Source: JALORV01 sp963780715
Lineage (GTDB): Bacteria; Pseudomonadota; Gammaproteobacteria; Burkholderiales; Burkholderiaceae_F
Assembly (NCBI GenBank): GCA_963780715.1
Contig: CAWADK010000011.1
Coordinates: forward strand, 1-64,000
Length of the DNA stretch: 64,000 nt
Direction: 5' to 3'
Shown here: piece after piece, positions 61,288 through 64,000 of the stretch
How positions within the stretch are numbered: position 1 is the first letter of the stretch
Layout of the letters: every line of letters starts with the position of its first letter
Position numbers and translations under genes: made by a program
The notes under the pieces: model-generated
Told to the model about the DNA's origin: nothing
Databases searched by the model: none
The model's input: only the letters and a program-made list of their open reading frames with translations

Positions 61288-61364
61288 TGGCGCGCCCGGC
61301 AGGATTCGAACCCACGACCCCTTGGTTCGTAGCCAAGTACTCTATCCAACTGAGCTACGGGCGC
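61288..61364 (-). tRNA. tRNA-Arg (anticodon ACG)
   Basis: The minus strand gives a 77-base tRNA. Acceptor stem GCGCCCG pairs with CGGGCGC, the D arm has AGCTCAGTTGGATAG, the anticodon loop is CTACGAA (anticodon ACG), the T loop is GTTCGAATC, and CCA is encoded at 61288-61290. A terminator follows. Confidence 0.96.
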
Positions 61365-61411
61365 GAGGTCGCGAGTTTACCACGCACCATCATCGCGCCT
61401 GGCCGCCAGCG

Positions 61412-62074
61412 CTAGAAGCCGATGGACACGCCGATGTTCGCCACCGGGTAGTACTTGAAGTTCTTGATGCTGTCCTGCAGGTCGATCGCTTCGAGCGCGG
61501 TGCTGGCCTGGATCTGGCTGCAGAGGGCCGCGGGTGTTGCCGGGCCGCAGGTGGCGGTCAGCGTCGCCTTGGGCGTGCCCTGGAACATGACGCCGAGGTC
61601 CGCATAGAAATTCACTCCCGCGCCGGAGACGCGACCGTACCCGATGCCCAGATAGGGCGCCGCGGAACTGCCGGACTTCACCGTGCCAGTCAGGCTGCCG
61701 ACGGCCGCGGCCGGATACGTCGTCCCGCCCAGCGTATACGTGCCGCCGTTGGCCTGCGCCGTCACGTCGACCTTGTTGTCATTGAAGATCACGCCGCCCG
61801 TTATGCGGAACAGCGGGCCGAGCGGTGCCCAGTCGAGGAACAGGTTGGCGTTGGATAGCTTCGTCTTGGCGTCGTAGTTGACGTCGGTGGAGTCGACCGA
61901 GGTGTTGAAGTTGAGCCACGAGTAGCCTGCCCGCGCCGCTAGGGTCGGCACGAGTTCGACGGCAACATCGCCGCCGATGCCAGTCGTGCCGGCGCGGACG
62001 CCAACCCCGGCGGCCGAGGCCTCGGCAGCCCCGAGCAGGGCAGTGATCACAACGGCGAGGCGGATGCAACGCAC
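61412..62074 (-). CDS. OmpW-like outer-membrane beta-barrel protein
   Basis: This 220-residue exported protein has a signal peptide ending near AAEASA. The mature part has alternating hydrophobic strands (VAVELVPTLAARAGYSWL, FLDWAPLGPLFRITGGV, PYLGIGYGRV, FYADLGVMF) and ends in IGVSIGF. That is a classic C-terminal Phe for outer-membrane insertion. GTG 62074 with GGAG upstream is favoured over a TTG 13 codons earlier. The size fits an eight-strand barrel. OmpW resemblance is moderate. The substrate is unknown. Confidence 0.75.
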   Translation of the reverse strand: MRCIRLAVVITALLGAAEASAAGVGVRAGTTGIGGDVAVELVPTLAARAGYSWLNFNTSVDSTDVNYDAKTKLSNANLFLDWAPLGPLFRITGGVIFNDNKVDVTAQANGGTYTLGGTTYPAAAVGSLTGTVKSGSSAAPYLGIGYGRVSGAGVNFYADLGVMFQGTPKATLTATCGPATPAALCSQIQASTALEAIDLQDSIKNFKYYPVANIGVSIGF

Positions 62075-62170
62075 AAGCTTCTCCAAGCGTTTGGCAGGAA
62101 CCGGATTATTCAACGGCCGCCGGTGCCATCGCGAGACTGCGTATGTTCTAGCCGCGATGCGGTATCAAGA

Positions 62171-62203
62171 ATGCAAACGCCCCCGAAGTGGGGGCGTTTG
62201 CAT
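62171..62203. terminator. Perfect hairpin after tRNA-Ser(GCU)
   Basis: A 14-bp perfect stem (ATGCAAACGCCCCC with its complement) closes on a GAAGT loop. It begins one base after the tRNA 3' end. The T run beyond is poor, but position and stem strength favour a terminator or processing signal for the tRNA transcript. Confidence 0.6.
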
Positions 62204-62204
62204 C

Positions 62205-62298
62205 TGGCGGAGACGGACGGATTCGAACCGTCGATGCACGTTTTTGCGCGCATGCTCCCTTAGCAGGGGAGTGCCTTCGACCTCTCGGCCACGTCTCC
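62205..62298 (-). tRNA. tRNA-Ser (anticodon GCU)
   Basis: The minus strand gives a 94-base class II tRNA. Acceptor stem GGAGACG pairs with CGTCTCC, the anticodon loop is CTGCTAA (anticodon GCT), a long variable arm follows, the T loop is GTTCGAATC, and CCA is encoded at 62205-62207. A partial copy of its 5' half lies 85 bases upstream. Confidence 0.96.
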
Positions 62299-62350
62299 AA
62301 AATCTTCCGCACTCATCTGCGAACGCGCGCGCAACGCGCGAGCCCCACTT

Positions 62351-62383
62351 CGGGAGTGCCTGCTACCTCTCGGCCACGTCTCC
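62351..62383 (-). pseudogene. tRNA-Ser 5'-half fragment
   Basis: From 62383 down to about 62351 the minus strand repeats the 5' half of tRNA-Ser(GCU) with only a few changes: acceptor 5' strand GGAGACG, D arm and start of the anticodon stem. The matching 3' half, T arm and acceptor are missing. The repeat period to the full tRNA is 85 bases, so it looks like a decayed tandem copy. Confidence 0.7.
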
Positions 62384-62463
62384 AAAACTCATTTAGAAAA
62401 AACTGCGCGGGACTCTGCCCGCGCGCGGCGCAAGTTTAGTCGGAGCCAGACTTCACGGCAACG

Positions 62464-63720
62464 TCAGGCCGGGGCCTGCTCGAGGCCGAACGCCTTGTGC
62501 AGCGCTCGCACCGCGAGCTCCATGTACTTGTCCTCGACCACAACCGAGATCTTGATCTCGCTGGTGGAGATCATCTGGATGTTGATCCCCTCTTCCGACA
62601 GCGTGCGGAACATCAGGCTCGCGATGCCGACATGCGAGCGCATGCCGATGCCGACGACCGAGACCTTGGCGATCTTCGGGTCACCGACGATCTGCTTGGC
62701 GCCGACGTGGTCCTTGACCTTGCTGTTGAGCACGTCGAGCGCCTTGGCGTACTCGTTGCGGTGGACCGTAAAGGAGAAGTCAGTCGTGCCCTCGACGCTG
62801 ATGTTCTGCACGATCATGTCGACGTCGATGTTGGCTTCGGCAATGGCGCCGAGGATCTGGTAGGCGATGCCGGGCCGGTCGGGCACGCGCGTCAGGGTGA
62901 TCTTGGCCTCGTCGCGCGAGAACGCGACACCGGAGATGACAGCCTTTTCCATCTTCGCTTCTTCCTCGAATGTGATCAGCGTGCCGGAGTTGGCTTCGAC
63001 TTCGAGCGGCAGGTCGGGCTCCGTGAGGCTCGACAGCACGCGCAACGGAACCTTGTACTTGCCGGCGAACTCGACCGAGCGGATCTGCAGCACCTTGGAC
63101 CCGAGGCTCGCCATTTCGAGCATTTCCTCGAAGGTGACCTTGTCGAGCCGGCGCGCCTCGGGAACGATGCGCGGGTCGGTGGTGTAGACACCGTCGACAT
63201 CGGTGTAAATGAGGCACTCGTCGGCCTTCAGGGCCGCCGCCAGCGCCACCGCCGATGTGTCGGAACCGCCGCGGCCCAGCGTCGTGATGTTGCCGAACTC
63301 GTCCGCGCCCTGGAATCCGGCCACGATGACGATCGCGCCCTGCTGCAGGTCCTGGCGGATCTTCTTCTCGTCGATCTCGAGGATGCGGGCCTTCGTGAAT
63401 GCGCTGTCGGTCAGGACATGCACCTGCGGCCCGGTGTAGCTCTTGGCTTTGAGACCGCGCTCCTTGAGCGCCATCGCCAGCAGGCCGATGGTGACCTGCT
63501 CGCCGGTCGAAGCGACGACGTCGAGTTCGCGCGGGTCCGGATTCGACTGGACTTCCTTGGCGAGCGCGATCAGGCGATTGGTCTCGCCGCTCATTGCGGA
63601 AACGACGACCACCAGCTGGTGACCGGCTTTTTGCCACTTCTCGAGGCGGCGCGCGACATTCTTGATGCGGTCGACCGAGCCGACCGAGGTGCCGCCGTAC
63701 TTGTGAACGATGAGAGCCAT
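62464..63720 (-). CDS. lysC: Aspartate kinase
   Basis: This 418-residue enzyme phosphorylates aspartate at the start of lysine, threonine and methionine synthesis. It opens LIVHKYGGTSVGS, with VVVSAMSGETNRLI, TLGRGGSDTSAVALA and YTDVDGVYTTDPR in the kinase domain. Two ACT domains follow from about 265 (KITLTRVPDRPGIAYQI and VSVVGIGMRSHVGIASLMF), typical of feedback inhibition by amino acids. It lies 132 bases from the tilS fragment on the same strand. A TATAAT element lies 44 bases upstream. Confidence 0.97.
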   Translation of the reverse strand: MALIVHKYGGTSVGSVDRIKNVARRLEKWQKAGHQLVVVVSAMSGETNRLIALAKEVQSNPDPRELDVVASTGEQVTIGLLAMALKERGLKAKSYTGPQVHVLTDSAFTKARILEIDEKKIRQDLQQGAIVIVAGFQGADEFGNITTLGRGGSDTSAVALAAALKADECLIYTDVDGVYTTDPRIVPEARRLDKVTFEEMLEMASLGSKVLQIRSVEFAGKYKVPLRVLSSLTEPDLPLEVEANSGTLITFEEEAKMEKAVISGVAFSRDEAKITLTRVPDRPGIAYQILGAIAEANIDVDMIVQNISVEGTTDFSFTVHRNEYAKALDVLNSKVKDHVGAKQIVGDPKIAKVSVVGIGMRSHVGIASLMFRTLSEEGINIQMISTSEIKISVVVEDKYMELAVRALHKAFGLEQAPA

Positions 63721-63763
63721 GGACGCGCGAGTGAGGTTCGCTGCGAAAATTGATCAGCCTGCA

Positions 63764-63769
63764 ATTATA
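63764..63769 (-). promoter_or_regulatory. -10 element upstream of lysC
   Basis: On the minus strand a consensus TATAAT lies 44 bases before the lysC ATG. No good -35 hexamer is seen at the right distance in the very GC-rich upstream stretch, so the promoter call is tentative. Confidence 0.35.
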
Positions 63770-63852
63770 GGTGGCGGCGACGTCGCGCCGGCCTGATGTA
63801 CGTCAGCCGAGCCCGGCACCCGGCTCAGTGACGGTAGTTCAGTGACGGTCGC

Positions 63853-64000
63853 TTATTGCCGATCGATCAGCGTGGCGTCGGACTGCCAGCCGATTCGGAT
63901 GCGTTCGCCGTCGCGGTCGGTCAGGCGTACGTCGGCCCCGAGCCCGGCGACGAAGATCAGTTCGTCGTCGCGCCAGAGCAAGGGCAGGCGGCCCCGGTCG
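63853..64000 (-). CDS. tilS: tRNA(Ile)-lysidine synthase, C-terminal fragment (window edge)
   Basis: The last 49 codons of a gene that runs past the window are present. The frame reads DRGRLPLLWRDDELIFVAGL and ends IDRQ, which resembles the C-terminal domain of TilS, where GRLPLLWRD-like sequence is common. TilS makes lysidine at the wobble base of tRNA-Ile. The order tilS then lysC is common in betaproteobacteria. The rest of the gene is not in the window. Confidence 0.7.
   Translation of the reverse strand, partial: DRGRLPLLWRDDELIFVAGLGADVRLTDRDGERIRIGWQSDATLIDRQ

Noticed and set aside
62171..62203. Perfect inverted repeat considered as an integron attC or phage attachment site
   Set aside because: No integrase or recombinase gene is present, and its place one base after a tRNA 3' end fits a terminator better.
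63825..63850. Direct repeat TCAGTGACGGT before the tilS end
   Set aside because: It is a single short duplication in an intergenic stretch with no further copies, so no function is claimed.

Overview
The window is a high-GC chromosomal segment that most resembles a betaproteobacterium (Burkholderiales-like). The lysC gene sits beside a 3' fragment of tilS and a tRNA-Ser, a full sox thiosulfate-oxidation cluster including soxCD is present, and a phosphotransacetylase / acetate kinase / enoyl reductase / DUF3141 cluster of the kind known in that group is found. There are no rRNA genes, insertion sequences, phage genes or CRISPR arrays. Three tRNAs are present, plus a remnant of one of them. No database search was possible, so family names rest on recognised motifs.

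Layout. Positions 106-4119 (minus strand) form one tightly overlapping operon: a PepSY-like exported protein, an SHP-type oxygen-binding cytochrome c, a diheme cytochrome c, a cytochrome b561, and a response regulator with its histidine kinase. Operator-like repeats precede it. Positions 4419-8086 hold a monoheme cytochrome, a BON-domain lipoprotein gene broken by an in-frame stop, and a P-type cation ATPase. Positions 8733-13420 hold an FtsX-type permease, a 557-residue protein of unknown function and a truncated haemoglobin, in that transcription order. Positions 13570-16988 are mostly poorly characterised genes. Positions 17199-23359 encode a complete tripartite RND pump whose adaptor carries an OmpA-like C-terminal domain. 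Positions 23591-28913 are the pta / ackA (frameshifted) / fabI / DUF3141 cluster.

Positions 28961-37340 hold a frameshifted DUF885 gene and a nucleoside-type BMP/ABC uptake system. The transporter is split by a second copy of the 557-residue unknown family, and its ATPase gene starts 16 bases after a tRNA-Ser. Positions 37520-40766 hold small exported proteins and a hydrolase. Positions 40862-49372 are the sox cluster: soxR, C, D, Y, Z, a DsrE-like lipoprotein, soxA, soxX, a TlpA-like thioredoxin, soxB and a second thioredoxin. Together they encode a periplasmic Sox system able to oxidise thiosulfate to sulfate.

Divergent from sox, positions 49656-54562 encode an adaptor, an RND pump, a small DUF2892 membrane protein and a CsoR-family repressor. 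A perfect 18-bp palindrome of CsoR type lies in front of them. This arrangement beside sox is the best candidate for an undescribed system here: an efflux pump controlled by sulfur or metal stress. Positions 54584-64000 hold an M4 metallopeptidase, a lysine-rich histone-tail-like protein, a lipoprotein, a BenE-type transporter, an MNT/HEPN toxin-antitoxin-like pair with two helically phased operators, tRNA-Arg, an outer-membrane barrel, tRNA-Ser with a partial duplicate, lysC and the end of tilS. Three genes carry a single disrupting lesion (BON, ackA, DUF885), which could reflect real decay or sequencing error.
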